This document shows, piece by piece, positions 26,903 through 35,404 of a stretch of 42,108 bases of DNA. Each line of letters begins with the position of its first letter. Position 1 is the first letter of the stretch. The stretch comes from Myxococcota bacterium (GTDB lineage Bacteria > Myxococcota_A > UBA9160 > UBA4427). Below the pieces are notes generated by a model. It saw nothing but the letters and a program-made list of their open reading frames with translations. It was not told the DNA's origin and made no database searches. Both the position numbers and the translations under genes were made by a program. Location of the stretch: assembly GCA_030748735.1 (NCBI GenBank), contig JASMLK010000001.1:1-42108 (forward strand), in the 5' to 3' direction.

Positions 26903-28756
26903 GTGGGGCTGATTCCGGAAGAGACCATCCAGGCGATCAAGGATCGCACCGACATCGTTTCGTTCATCGGACGCTATGTCGAATTGAAGAAGGCCGGCCG
27001 TAACTTCGTAGCCCGCTGCCCCTTCCACGACGAAAAGACTCCGTCTTTCAACGTCAACCCCGAGCGCCAGATCTTCCATTGCTTCGGCTGTCAGGTCGGC
27101 GGCAATGTGATCAGCTTCCTGATGCGTCACGAGGGGCTGACCTTCCCCGAGGCCGCGCGCAACCTCGCTGGGGAAGCGGGGATCGAGATCCCCGAGAGCG
27201 ACGGCGGGAGTCGCGGGATCAGCGAACACCTCTTTGACGCCAACGACGCGGCCCAGCGCATCTATCGCGCGGGTTTCACTTCGCGCGAAGGGGAGGACGC
27301 ACGCGCCTATCTCGACGCGCGCGGGATCGACGCCGAAACGATCGAAGCCTTCGGCATTGGCTACGCGGCGAACAGTTGGGATGACCTCGGTCGCGAACTC
27401 GCGCGCAACGAGGTGAGCGAAGAACACGCGATCGCGGCGGGCTTGCTTTCCGAACGCGATGGCAGCCGCGGGAGCAAGCGCGGTGGTAGCTACGCGCGTT
27501 TGCGCGGTCGTGTCGTGTTTCCGATTCGCGACATCCGGGATCGCGTCATCGGTTTCGGTGGCCGCGCGATCGAGAAGGATCAAGAACCCAAGTATCTCAA
27601 CACACCCGAGAGCCCGATCTTCCACAAGCGCGATGCGCTCTACGGTTTTCCCCAGGCACTCGAAGGGATTCGCCGTAGCGGGCGGGTGATCATCTGCGAG
27701 GGCTACTTCGATCGCATCGCACTCGCGCGCGCGGGCATGACGGAAGCATTGGCGACCTGCGGCACGGCGCTCACCGAAGGCCATGCACGTCAACTGAAGC
27801 GTCGCACCGAGCAGGTCGTGTTGTTGTTCGACGGCGACGCGGCAGGCCAGGCCGCGGTCGAAAAGGCACTCGAAATCCTGCTGCCCGCCCGGCTGCGCGC
27901 ACGTGCCGCCTTGCTTCCGCCGGGTGAGGACCCGGACAGCTTCCTCGAAGTCCACGGTTCTGACGCGCTGCGTAAACTCGTCGACAGCGCCCCCGAGGCC
28001 ATCGAGATCGTGATGCGCAACGCGCTGAAACAGGGCTGTGCGACCCCGGCCGAGAAGGCCGACGTGGTGAATCACGTCGCGCGCTATGTGGCCCTGTACC
28101 AGGACCCGGTCGAGCGGGTCGAGTACGCGCGCCGGCTGGCCCTCGTGACATCGACCGACCCCGGGGCGGTCGAAACCGTCGTGAGGCGCGCCCAGAGCGA
28201 CTCTCGCGGGCGAAGGGGCGGTGAGGCCCCCCGCGCAGACGCCCCGGCCGCCGCGCCGGCGCCCCCGCGACTGGTCGACAAACCGCGCGCCGGGCGCGAA
28301 GAGCAGCACCTGCATCGCCTCACGCAGATCGCTTATCTGCACCCCACCTTGCTCTCCGACAACCTGCTCGAACGCATCGACGAACTGGTCCCCGAAGGTT
28401 CCTGGAAGGCGATCTTGATGGTCTTGATTGACGCAGCGCAGGATGGCCGCGTCGACGATTCGGGTGCCATCGACCTCGATCTTCTCGAAGATCGCCTCGA
28501 CGACGAGGCCGCGGCGAGACTTCGGCGTGTAGCGGTCGACGATTGGGTTCAAGACAGCGACACTTCGCCGGACCGCATGCTCGAAGACATTCTTGGTTGG
28601 TTCATGAAGCGAAGGCGTGCGGCAGAGAAAAGTCAGGTCACTCGTGAGTTCCACAACCCGGACGCGGACCACGATGACCTGTTGGCCCGAAAGCAGAAAC
28701 AACTCGAAGAGCGCCGCAAAGCACAGGGTGTCGGCAAAGACGATCCGCCACATTAG
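26903..28756 (+). CDS. dnaG: DNA primase
   Basis: Makes RNA primers at the replication fork. The 617 residues comprise: the CHC2 zinc-binding domain with Cys39, His42, Cys60 and Cys63; the RNA polymerase core (ARLRGRVVFPIRD, FGGRAIEK, KYLNTPESPIFHK); the TOPRIM motifs CEGYFDRIAL (family EGYMDV) and LLFDGDAAGQ; and a C-terminal helicase-binding domain from about residue 450, after a Pro/Ala-rich linker. The GTG start gives the conserved N-terminus GLIPEETIQAI. Second gene of the rpsU-dnaG-rpoD block. Confidence 0.96.
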   Translation: MGLIPEETIQAIKDRTDIVSFIGRYVELKKAGRNFVARCPFHDEKTPSFNVNPERQIFHCFGCQVGGNVISFLMRHEGLTFPEAARNLAGEAGIEIPESDGGSRGISEHLFDANDAAQRIYRAGFTSREGEDARAYLDARGIDAETIEAFGIGYAANSWDDLGRELARNEVSEEHAIAAGLLSERDGSRGSKRGGSYARLRGRVVFPIRDIRDRVIGFGGRAIEKDQEPKYLNTPESPIFHKRDALYGFPQALEGIRRSGRVIICEGYFDRIALARAGMTEALATCGTALTEGHARQLKRRTEQVVLLFDGDAAGQAAVEKALEILLPARLRARAALLPPGEDPDSFLEVHGSDALRKLVDSAPEAIEIVMRNALKQGCATPAEKADVVNHVARYVALYQDPVERVEYARRLALVTSTDPGAVETVVRRAQSDSRGRRGGEAPRADAPAAAPAPPRLVDKPRAGREEQHLHRLTQIAYLHPTLLSDNLLERIDELVPEGSWKAILMVLIDAAQDGRVDDSGAIDLDLLEDRLDDEAAARLRRVAVDDWVQDSDTSPDRMLEDILGWFMKRRRAAEKSQVTREFHNPDADHDDLLARKQKQLEERRKAQGVGKDDPPH

Positions 28757-28943
28757 AGTTCGGTGATCGGAACGAAGGGCATCAAGCTGCGCGCGCTGAT
28801 CAAGCCGCGAGACGGCACGCAACGAAGTACACGAAAGTAGAAAGTAGAACGAACAAGACGAACACATAGACGCCGACACAGCCCCAGACGCTGAATCTGA
28901 ACCGCGATCACTCACCAGGCGTTGACGCGGAAATGCCGATCGC

Positions 28944-28958
28944 AAGGAGACCCCCCCC
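28944..28958 (+). promoter_or_regulatory. rpoD ribosome binding site with a C8 homopolymer spacer
   Basis: A strong AAGGAGA Shine-Dalgarno (28944-28950) is followed by exactly eight C and then the ATG of rpoD. The whole spacer is one homopolymer, so a gain or loss of C changes the spacing of the ribosome binding site without touching the protein. Confidence 0.7.
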
Positions 28959-30731
28959 ATGGCTTCGAACGCGCCCTCGACGTCCACGGACCTTGCTCCT
29001 CCAAAGCCAGCTGCCGACCACAGCGGGTCGATGAAGACCACTTCGTCTCGAAGTGCGTCTACGAAGTCGCGTCGCACGAAGGTCGCGACGACGGCTGCCC
29101 TGTCCGAAGCGACCAATGATGTTGCCGGCGTCACGCCTGCGGCTCGCAAGAACAAGAAGGCGGCAAAGAGTGGTGTCGCTGGCGTGGCCGTCGACGCGAA
29201 GCGCAAGCCCGCGCGCCCGGACGCAAAGCGCATTGCAGCGGTGGATCCGCAGCCGGTCACCCAGGACCCCGTTCGGGTCTATCTGCGCGAGATGGGTCGC
29301 GTAGCTCTGCTGACGCGCGAAGGCGAAGTCGAGATCGCAAAGCGCATCGAATCCGCGACCCACGACGCGCAGTTCGCACTGCTCGGACACGCGTGGGGGA
29401 TCGCGTCCGTGCTCGACGTGGCCTGTCGCTTTCGCGCGGGCGAATACAACTTGCGCGGCGTCATCGACGGTCTCGACGACACCAACGCCGAGCCGAAGGA
29501 CAGGCGGCGCCGTCATTTTCTCACGACGATGAACGCGATCAAGAAACTCAACGCGACCATCGAAGAGCGGGGCGCCGCAGCGGTCGTAGGACGCGGCAAG
29601 CGCGAATGCCGCGCAAAGCTCCAGGCGGCGAACGACGCCGACTGCAGGCGAATGCTCGCGAAGCTGCGAAAGACCCGCTTCGCGCGAACGCAGTTCGATC
29701 GCCTGGCCGACGAGTTCCGCGAACTCGGCGAGGCTTTTGCCCGGCTCGACGGTCGCGCGCAGCGCCTCGTGCGTCCCTACATGATGAGCGCCGACGAATT
29801 TGCCAGGTCGGCGCGCCGCGCGCTCGGTCGCAGTGCCACCGCGAAGGAGACGCTCGCGAAGCTCGGTGGCGATCGCGACGCGATCAGGAGCGCCCTCGCA
29901 CAGATCGACGAAATCAACGAGGGCGTCACGAAGCTCGAAAGCCAGAGTGGCATGACGAGCGAAGAAGTTCGCGTCGCTCTCAACTGCCACGCCGAGTCTG
30001 CCGAACGTGCCCACCTCGCGAAGCAGGAACTCATCGAAGCGAACCTTCGCCTCGTGGTTTCGATCGCCAAGAAGTACAACAACCGCGGCCTCCAGTTTTC
30101 GGACCTGATCCAGGAGGGAAACCTCGGCCTCATGAAGGCCGTCGAGAAGTTCGAGTATCAGCGCGGCTACAAATTCTCCACCTACGCGACGTGGTGGATC
30201 CGCCAGGCGATCACCCGCGCGATCGCCGACCAGGCGCGAACCATTCGCATCCCCGTGCACATGATCGACACGATCAACAAACTCGTGCGCGCGACCCGCC
30301 ACCTCGTTCAGTCGCTCGGCCGCGAACCTTCACCGGAAGAACTCGCGAGCGAAATGGGCGTCCCTCTCGAAAAGGTGCAGATGGTCTTCAAGATCGCCCG
30401 CGAACCCGTGAGCCTCGAAACCCCGGTCGGCGACGACGACAGCCACCTCGCCGACTTCATCGAAGACATCGACGCCGTCGACCCCCAGGAAGCTGCAATC
30501 CAGGCGAGCCTCGAAGATCTCACGCGCAGTGTGCTGTCCCAACTCCCGCCGCGCGAAGCGCGTGTCTTGCAGATGCGTTTCGGCATCGGCGAACGCGCGA
30601 AGCACACCCTCGAAGAAGTCGGCAACGACTTCGACGTCACCCGCGAACGCATCCGCCAGATCGAAGCAAAGGCGTTGCGCAAACTTCGGCATCCGAGTCG
30701 TAGTGGAGTGCTGCGGGGTTTCCTCGAGTAG
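28959..30731 (+). CDS. rpoD: Primary RNA polymerase sigma factor (sigma-70 type)
   Basis: Housekeeping sigma factor that directs RNA polymerase to promoters. Of 590 residues, 1-100 are a Lys/Ala/Ser/Thr-rich, apparently disordered segment where region 1.1 would be; I see no 1.1 helices. Region 1.2 starts at [13 protein letters not shown] (103-115). A non-conserved region fills about 135-350. Region 2 contains [14 protein letters not shown], the core-binding [17 protein letters not shown] and the -10 reading [14 protein letters not shown]. Regions 3 and 4 follow, with the -35 reading [25 protein letters not shown] and the C-terminal LRHPSRS. The operon position after rpsU-dnaG supports the primary sigma call. 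It ends 6 bases before a very long terminator hairpin. Confidence 0.96.
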   Translation: MASNAPSTSTDLAPPKPAADHSGSMKTTSSRSASTKSRRTKVATTAALSEATNDVAGVTPAARKNKKAAKSGVAGVAVDAKRKPARPDAKRIAAVDPQPVTQDPVRVYLREMGRVALLTREGEVEIAKRIESATHDAQFALLGHAWGIASVLDVACRFRAGEYNLRGVIDGLDDTNAEPKDRRRRHFLTTMNAIKKLNATIEERGAAAVVGRGKRECRAKLQAANDADCRRMLAKLRKTRFARTQFDRLADEFRELGEAFARLDGRAQRLVRPYMMSADEFARSARRALGRSATAKETLAKLGGDRDAIRSALAQIDEINEGVTKLESQSGMTSEEVRVALNCHAESAERAHLAKQELIEANLRLVVSIAKKYNNRGLQFSDLIQEGNLGLMKAVEKFEYQRGYKFSTYATWWIRQAITRAIADQARTIRIPVHMIDTINKLVRATRHLVQSLGREPSPEELASEMGVPLEKVQMVFKIAREPVSLETPVGDDDSHLADFIEDIDAVDPQEAAIQASLEDLTRSVLSQLPPREARVLQMRFGIGERAKHTLEEVGNDFDVTRERIRQIEAKALRKLRHPSRSGVLRGFLE

Positions 30732-30737
30732 GGGAGC

Positions 30738-30830
30738 GGCGCGACCGGGCGGAGCGGGGGTTCCGGGGAATGGCTCGCTTCGCTGCGCTTTACTTCCCCG
30801 GAACCCCCGCTCCGCCCGGTCGCGCCTTTT
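30738..30830 (+). terminator. Rho-independent terminator with a perfect 33-bp stem
   Basis: The left arm (30738-30770, starting GGCGCGACCGGG) and the right arm (30794-30826, ending CCCGGTCGCGCC) are perfectly complementary over 33 bp, with a 23-base loop and TTTTGCTTT after the stem. Position directly after rpoD and the T-run support intrinsic termination of the rpsU-dnaG-rpoD transcript. Intrinsic terminator stems are normally 5-15 bp, so this is far longer than needed and could also be a palindromic repeat element. Confidence 0.85.
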
Positions 30831-30905
30831 GCTTTGCGGAGGGGGCTCTCGTTGCGCGCAGCGATCACGGTTCTCGAAGCCGGGTACCCATGGCACACTT
30901 GCTCG

Positions 30906-31373
30906 ATGGAAATTTCCGAAAAGCTCCGCCGTGAGATCGCTGCACAGAACGCGACGTTCCCGCGACTTCGCAGCGGCCTCATGCCCGCCCTCCACCGTGT
31001 CTATCAAGCGTGCGGCGAGATCAATGCGGGTGCGGTCGCGGAACTCGCCGAGATCTTCGAGATGACCCCGGATGAAGTCCGGTCGGTCGTCGAACTCTCG
31101 AACGCCCTCGACTCGCCGAGGCGCGGCCGCCACCAGGTGAAGGTCTGCGTCGGGGGCACCTGTCTACGCGATGGCGCTCGCGAGTTTCTGGGCGCGCTTT
31201 CTTGTCGAATCGGTGTTCCCGTCGGAGAGATCAGCGAAGACGGTCGAATCGAGCTGGGCGAAGAAGTCTGCTTCGGGGCGTGCGCCGCGGCACCACTGAT
31301 GTGGGTCGGTGACGACATGCACGATGATGTCGGTCTCGACGACGCCGAGCGAATCCTCGCAGCGCTCGAGTAG
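30906..31373 (+). CDS. NuoE-like thioredoxin-fold [2Fe-2S] protein
   Basis: A 155-residue homologue of the 24-kDa subunit of complex I and of related subunits in NAD-linked hydrogenases and formate dehydrogenases. Residues 1-65 form the helical N-terminal bundle (MPALHRVYQACGEI); the thioredoxin-like part carries all four cluster cysteines in the right spacing: Cys81 and Cys86 (CVGGTC, C-x4-C), Cys122 and Cys126 (CFGAC, C-x3-C). No NuoF or other partner gene is adjacent; upstream is the rpoD terminator, downstream a convergent SDR gene 10 bases away. The electron-transfer partner is therefore unknown. The ATG is chosen at MEISEKLRRE. Confidence 0.85.
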   Translation: MEISEKLRREIAAQNATFPRLRSGLMPALHRVYQACGEINAGAVAELAEIFEMTPDEVRSVVELSNALDSPRRGRHQVKVCVGGTCLRDGAREFLGALSCRIGVPVGEISEDGRIELGEEVCFGACAAAPLMWVGDDMHDDVGLDDAERILAALE

Positions 31374-31383
31374 ATCCGGGCTG

Positions 31384-32133
31384 CTACGAGAGCGTCCCGC
31401 CGTCCACCCGAACATCTTCCCCATTGATGTGGATCGAGTCGGGCGATGCCAGGAACGCAACCACGTTGGCCGCGACTTCCGCGGGCCGCATCTTGTCGAG
31501 CGGCGAGATGCGTTGGAGCAAGCTCTGATCTGCGCCTTCGGGAAACTGGAATTCCTTGTGGATGGGTGTGATGACACCACCCGGTGACAGCGAATTGCAG
31601 CGAAGGCCCTGACGTCCGTATTCGACGGCGATCGTTCGGGTGAAGGAAAGGATGCCGCCCTTGGCGGCCGAGTAGGCGGCGCTCCACGGTTGGCCCGCCT
31701 GGCCGGCGGTCGACGCCATGTTGACGATCGCGCCGTTGCTTTCGATGAGATGCGGGAGCGCGGCTTTGGTCATCAGGAAGGTGCCCGTGAGGTTCACGGC
31801 GATGATCTGGTCCCAGCGTTCGAGCGAAAGTTCGTGGCTGTTGTCGAAGTGCAGGATGCCCGCGATGTTGCACAGCGCGTCGATGCGTCCGAATTCGTTG
31901 ATCGCGGCCGCGATGCACTCGTCGACCGAAGCGGGGTCGGCGACATCGACGTGAACCGAAATTGCTTTGGCGCCGAGTTCGCGTGCTTCCTTGGCCGTGG
32001 CTTCGGCGGCTTCGGTCTGGATGTCCGCGCACACGACGCTCGCACCTTCCTGCGCCATGCGGAGAACACTCGCTTTGCCGATGCCGGAAGCAGCGCCTGT
32101 CAGCAGCACGACGAGGTTTTCGAATCGGTTCAT
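31384..32133 (-). CDS. SDR-family NAD(P)-dependent oxidoreductase
   Basis: A 249-residue classical short-chain dehydrogenase. Visible: the cofactor loop TGAASGIG (12-19), Asp37 in VCADIQ, which favours NAD(H) over NADP(H), NIAG (89-92), and the catalytic residues Asn114, Ser141 (MASTAG), Tyr154 and Lys158 (YSAAKGG). The substrate cannot be told; the family covers sugar, steroid and acyl-carrier substrates. It is the last gene of a minus-strand unit, 13 bases after the RegA-like regulator, so it may be co-expressed with the redox sensor genes. An upstream in-frame extension into the regulator gene is rejected. Confidence 0.9.
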   Translation of the reverse strand: MNRFENLVVLLTGAASGIGKASVLRMAQEGASVVCADIQTEAAEATAKEARELGAKAISVHVDVADPASVDECIAAAINEFGRIDALCNIAGILHFDNSHELSLERWDQIIAVNLTGTFLMTKAALPHLIESNGAIVNMASTAGQAGQPWSAAYSAAKGGILSFTRTIAVEYGRQGLRCNSLSPGGVITPIHKEFQFPEGADQSLLQRISPLDKMRPAEVAANVVAFLASPDSIHINGEDVRVDGGTLS

Positions 32134-32146
32134 TGGAAGGTCTCCA

Positions 32147-32704
32147 TCAGCGCGGCGTGAACTTGCGCAGCTTTCGCTGCAGGCTCTGGCGATGCAGCCC
32201 GAGGCGTCGGGCTGCCTGGCTGATGTTGCCCCCGCATTCGTTGAGTACGTACTCGATGTACTCGCGCTCGTGGCGATCGAGGCTCTGGAATTCGTCGGGG
32301 ATCGGCGTCTGTTCACCGTTGCCGCCGGTCACGAGTGTGTGCTCGAGTTCGTCCATGTCGATGGGCTTGGTGAGATAGTTGGAAGCGCCGTCCTTCGTGG
32401 CCTGCACCGCGGTCGCGATGCTTCCATAGCCCGTCAGCACGACGACCCGGGTGCGGGGTGAGCGGGTCTTGATCGAGGTGATAGCGTCGAGGCCGCTGTC
32501 GCGTCGCAGGCGAAGGTCGACCACGGCGTAGGAAAAGCCCTCGGGATCGACCGCCTCGAGGCCCGCGAGGTCGGACACCCGTTCGACGCTGTAACCGCGG
32601 TCGCGGAATTCGGTGGCCAGGGTGTCGGCGAAGCGATCGTCGTCTTCGACGATCAAAAGGGTCTTGTCGACGGGGGGGGGGCGGATCGCTTCGCTTTCGG
32701 GCAT
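32147..32704 (-). CDS. RegA/PrrA/ActR-type response regulator
   Basis: A 185-residue two-domain DNA-binding regulator. Residues 14-125 are a receiver with acidic pocket Glu20-Asp21-Asp22, phospho-acceptor Asp63 (VVDLRL), Thr91 (VVLTGYGS) and Lys113 (LTKPID). Residues 143-183 are a Fis-type HTH (NISQAARRLGLHRQSLQRKLRKF). The receiver plus Fis-only layout, without an AAA+ domain, and the LHRQSLQRKL recognition helix match the RegA/PrrA/ActR group, which adjusts respiration and other redox processes in proteobacteria. The sensor gene lies 25 bases upstream. Codons 8-11 (Arg-Pro-Pro-Pro) include an uninterrupted run of ten C on the coding strand (32672-32681). Confidence 0.9.
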   Translation of the reverse strand: MPESEAIRPPPVDKTLLIVEDDDRFADTLATEFRDRGYSVERVSDLAGLEAVDPEGFSYAVVDLRLRRDSGLDAITSIKTRSPRTRVVVLTGYGSIATAVQATKDGASNYLTKPIDMDELEHTLVTGGNGEQTPIPDEFQSLDRHEREYIEYVLNECGGNISQAARRLGLHRQSLQRKLRKFTPR

Positions 32705-32729
32705 TCGAGCGGCTCCTGCTGGCGCGGCG

Positions 32730-34034
32730 CTATGCAATCGTGGTTTCGGCTGCGGGGATGGGCGCCGGAAGTGTGATGCGGGCTTCGGCGCCGCCATCAT
32801 CGCGATCTTCCAGGGTGAAGTCCGCGCCGATGGCTTCACATAGATTATGGACGTAGTAGAGCCCGAGACCAACACCATCGGGCTTCGTCGTAATGAACGG
32901 TTCACCGAAGTGCTTGCGTACGACGTCGGGCCAGCCCGGCCCGCGATCGAGGACCGCGATCTCGACGTGGCCGCCGCGAGAGCTCACCACGACGTGGATC
33001 TCATCTTCGCCCTGGGTGGATTCCCGTGCATTGTCGAGCAGGTTCAGGATCGCATGCGAAAACGCCACAGCGGGCAGGAGGGCCCGGCGGTGGCTTCGCA
33101 GGGTGTTGGAAAAGCGGATGTTGCCGCCCACTTGCCCATGGTTGGTTTCGCGAGCGCTGTCACACATGCGTTCGACCATCCGCGCCACGTCGACCGGTTC
33201 GAGCAACACCCCGTCGGGTTCGAGCTGCGAACCCGCCATGCGCCGCAGGATCTCCTCGCAACGCTCGAGGGCCTCAGCGGCAGTCGCCCAGTCGCTGTCT
33301 TCCTCGAGGTCGCGGGTCCGGGCGAGGCGGGCGAGCTTGAGCTTGGCAGTATTGAGGGGTGTGGCGAACTCGTGCGAAAGGCCCGCGGCCAACGCCCCCA
33401 CCGCGCGCAGTCGGTCGATGCGCGTCTTTCGTTCGCTCAGAAACGAGAAGTGGGCCTGCAGCGCGAGCAGCGTTCGCGAAAGCCAGACAGTCAGGATCCA
33501 GAACACCCCGGCCACGGTGTACTGCGCCGGAAACAACAGATAGGAAGGCAGCAAACTGCCTTCGAGTCCTGGCGGGATGCGCGCGACGGTCTGGTTGAAC
33601 CCGATGCACGCGAGCAGCAGGACAAACAGAAAAAGAGAAAGGCGCCCTTCGAGGAGCAGCGCGCCGAGGCCCATGTGGACGAACAGGATCGGCATCAAGG
33701 GGTTCCATGCACCCCCGGTGAGCGCGAGTAGCGCGGAAAGCGCCGCAATGTCGGCCGCAAGCTGGAAGAAGACGTGCCCGGGATGGGTTTCCATCGGGCG
33801 TCGCAACGCCCCCCACGTCACCGTGTTGAGCAGCGCGAGCGCCGCCACCACGGAGAGAAAGATCGGGACCATCTCGCGTTCGAGGACTTCGAATTCGAGG
33901 GCGGGGATGATCGACAGCAGCTGCGCACCGAGGGCCAGCCAACGCAGGCGCACCACCCAGGCGAGACGCGCGGCGCTCTGCCCCGGGTCGGCGGTGATCG
34001 GGGGTTCGAGGAAGGATCGGATCGCTTCGAGCAT
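32730..34034 (-). CDS. RegB/PrrB/ActS-type redox sensor histidine kinase
   Basis: A 434-residue membrane kinase. Residues about 25-190 form roughly six transmembrane helices. Between them lies GGAWNPL (107-113), matching the conserved GGxxNPF motif of RegB implicated in quinone sensing, with Leu for Phe. The phospho-accepting His221 is in LSHEFATPLNTAKL, as in RegB-like kinases. Cys259 in LERCEEILRRM matches the redox-active cysteine of R. capsulatus RegB in sequence context. The ATPase domain has the N box (LNLLDNARES), DRGPGW and the G2 box DGVGLGLYY. The start shares one base with the stop of the upstream methyltransferase gene. The family call is by recognition of motifs, not by alignment. 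Confidence 0.88.
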   Translation of the reverse strand: MLEAIRSFLEPPITADPGQSAARLAWVVRLRWLALGAQLLSIIPALEFEVLEREMVPIFLSVVAALALLNTVTWGALRRPMETHPGHVFFQLAADIAALSALLALTGGAWNPLMPILFVHMGLGALLLEGRLSLFLFVLLLACIGFNQTVARIPPGLEGSLLPSYLLFPAQYTVAGVFWILTVWLSRTLLALQAHFSFLSERKTRIDRLRAVGALAAGLSHEFATPLNTAKLKLARLARTRDLEEDSDWATAAEALERCEEILRRMAGSQLEPDGVLLEPVDVARMVERMCDSARETNHGQVGGNIRFSNTLRSHRRALLPAVAFSHAILNLLDNARESTQGEDEIHVVVSSRGGHVEIAVLDRGPGWPDVVRKHFGEPFITTKPDGVGLGLYYVHNLCEAIGADFTLEDRDDGGAEARITLPAPIPAAETTIA

Positions 34035-34774
34035 CAGTCGCTTTTCCGCATGATGTAGAAGACGTACGAGCAGGCGCCTTGCGCTCCGCGCATCACGTCG
34101 ATTTCTCGTCGACACATCTCGACCACGGTCCGCCCCGCACCGGGGTCTTCGCGCTCGATCTCGTCGAGTCGTTCGCCGAGTTCCCGATAGTAGGTGTCCC
34201 ACCAGTCGGATTCAGGCAGGGGAAAGTCGGCGATCCACTCGTAGCCCGCAGCCGCGATTTCAGCGCGATGCTCTTCGCGGCTGGCAATCGCGGGATACTC
34301 CTCGTTCCAGAAAGCCACCAGGTCGGCCGGTCGATCCTCGCGCAGCCAGGCCACCTCGGTCACGGCCAGGTGGCCGCCGGGAGCGAGCAGCGACTTCCAC
34401 CGCTCGAGCCCTGCACGAAAACCCATCACGTAGATCGCGCCTTCCGACCAGACGAGGTCGAAGCTGGCGTCGGCGAACGGGAGCCGGTTCATGTCGGCGC
34501 AGACGAAGTCGGCTCCCTGCGCCGGGGCGTCTGCGCACGCGGCCGCGCCAAGCAGCGCGTCCCGTGCGAGATCGACCGCGACCACCCGAGCGCCCGTGTG
34601 GGTCCCGAGCAGGCGGGTCTGCCGACCCGGCCCGCAGCCAACGTCGAGGATGCGGGCACGCGGTGGCAGTGGGGGCAGGGCCTCGAGCGCGCGTGTGCTG
34701 GAAGCGTCGCTTCCCGGGCCCCATTGCGAGAGGGAGGCGAAGATGCGCACGAGGGTTTCGGTGGCTTCGTCCAC
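34034..34774 (-). CDS. Class I SAM-dependent methyltransferase
   Basis: A 246-residue methyltransferase if the GTG start is used. Motif I RILDVGCGPGRQT (41-53) binds SAM; motif II VVAVDLA, FVCADMNRLPFADASFDLVWSEGA and LLAPGGHLAVTEVAW follow in the order of the UbiE/methyltransferase-11 group. The C-terminal part is rich in Trp, Tyr and Glu, suggesting a small-molecule substrate, which I cannot name. The start is uncertain: a GTG at 34816 or an ATG at 34888 are in frame but add residues without homology. It is the first gene of the unit with the RegB/RegA-like pair and SDR, coupled by TGATG to the sensor gene, and divergent from the VOC gene. Confidence 0.87.
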   Translation of the reverse strand: MDEATETLVRIFASLSQWGPGSDASSTRALEALPPLPPRARILDVGCGPGRQTRLLGTHTGARVVAVDLARDALLGAAACADAPAQGADFVCADMNRLPFADASFDLVWSEGAIYVMGFRAGLERWKSLLAPGGHLAVTEVAWLREDRPADLVAFWNEEYPAIASREEHRAEIAAAGYEWIADFPLPESDWWDTYYRELGERLDEIEREDPGAGRTVVEMCRREIDVMRGAQGACSYVFYIMRKSD

Positions 34775-34927
34775 GCGCGAGACCGTAGCGCCGCCATCAC
34801 CGATCGGGTTCGGCACTACGCAGCGCGACGCCCGTGGTTGGTTAGACTGGGCGACCGCGTGGCAGGAGGCTGCGTGTGAACCACCCATACCCGCTGGAAA
34901 GCGCGTCGAAAGAAAGTGGAGAGAAAG

Positions 34928-35404
34928 ATGTCAGAGCGACCCTTCAAGGTTCTGGGCCTGCAACAGATCGCGGTCGGCGGTCTCGACAAGGCGGCGCTTC
35001 GCCGTTTCTGGATCGACACCCTCGGCCTCGAAGCGACTGGCACCTACCAGAGCGAAAGCGAAAACGTCGATGAAGACATCGCGGTGACGGGTGCGGGCGC
35101 GTTCAAGGTGGAAGTCGATCTCATGCAGCCGATCGATCCCGAAAAGCGTCCCAAGGTCCACGACCCGGCGCTGAACCACGTGGGTCTGTGGATCGACGAC
35201 CTGCAGGCAGCCGTCGATTGGCTCGAAGGGCAGGGGGTTCGCTTCACGCCTGGTGGCATTCGCAAGGGGGCCGCGGGTTACGACGTCTGCTTCATCCACC
35301 CCAAGGGCAACGAAGCGTCGCCGATCGGGGGTGAAGGTGTACTGGTCGAACTCGTTCAGGCACCCGACGATGTGATCGAGGCGTTCGCCAGGCTCTCGGG
35401 CTGA
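34928..35404 (+). CDS. VOC-family protein, methylmalonyl-CoA epimerase/glyoxalase-like
   Basis: A 158-residue protein with two beta-alpha-beta-beta-beta modules of the vicinal oxygen chelate fold. The second module has His84 ([11 protein letters not shown]) and the C-terminal Glu141 in IHPKGN...GVLVELVQ, an arrangement like methylmalonyl-CoA epimerase. The first module reads [12 protein letters not shown], so the metal-binding His normally found there is absent (Gln or Leu), which makes the exact enzyme uncertain. The ATG at MSERPF has GGAGAG 4 bases ahead; a GTG 12 bases upstream overlaps that site and is less likely. The gene is divergent from the methyltransferase. Confidence 0.82.
   Translation: MSERPFKVLGLQQIAVGGLDKAALRRFWIDTLGLEATGTYQSESENVDEDIAVTGAGAFKVEVDLMQPIDPEKRPKVHDPALNHVGLWIDDLQAAVDWLEGQGVRFTPGGIRKGAAGYDVCFIHPKGNEASPIGGEGVLVELVQAPDDVIEAFARLSG

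Noticed and set aside
26905..26920. Similarity of GGGGCTGATTCCGG to the 5' end of tmRNA
   Set aside because: The bases encode the conserved start GLIPEE of DNA primase, and neither the tRNA-like fold nor the tag reading frame follows.
26708..29260. 850-codon open frame on the minus strand across dnaG and the start of rpoD
   Set aside because: It runs antisense to dnaG with its zinc and TOPRIM motifs and to the start of rpoD, and has no recognisable domain; openness follows from codon bias of the sense genes.
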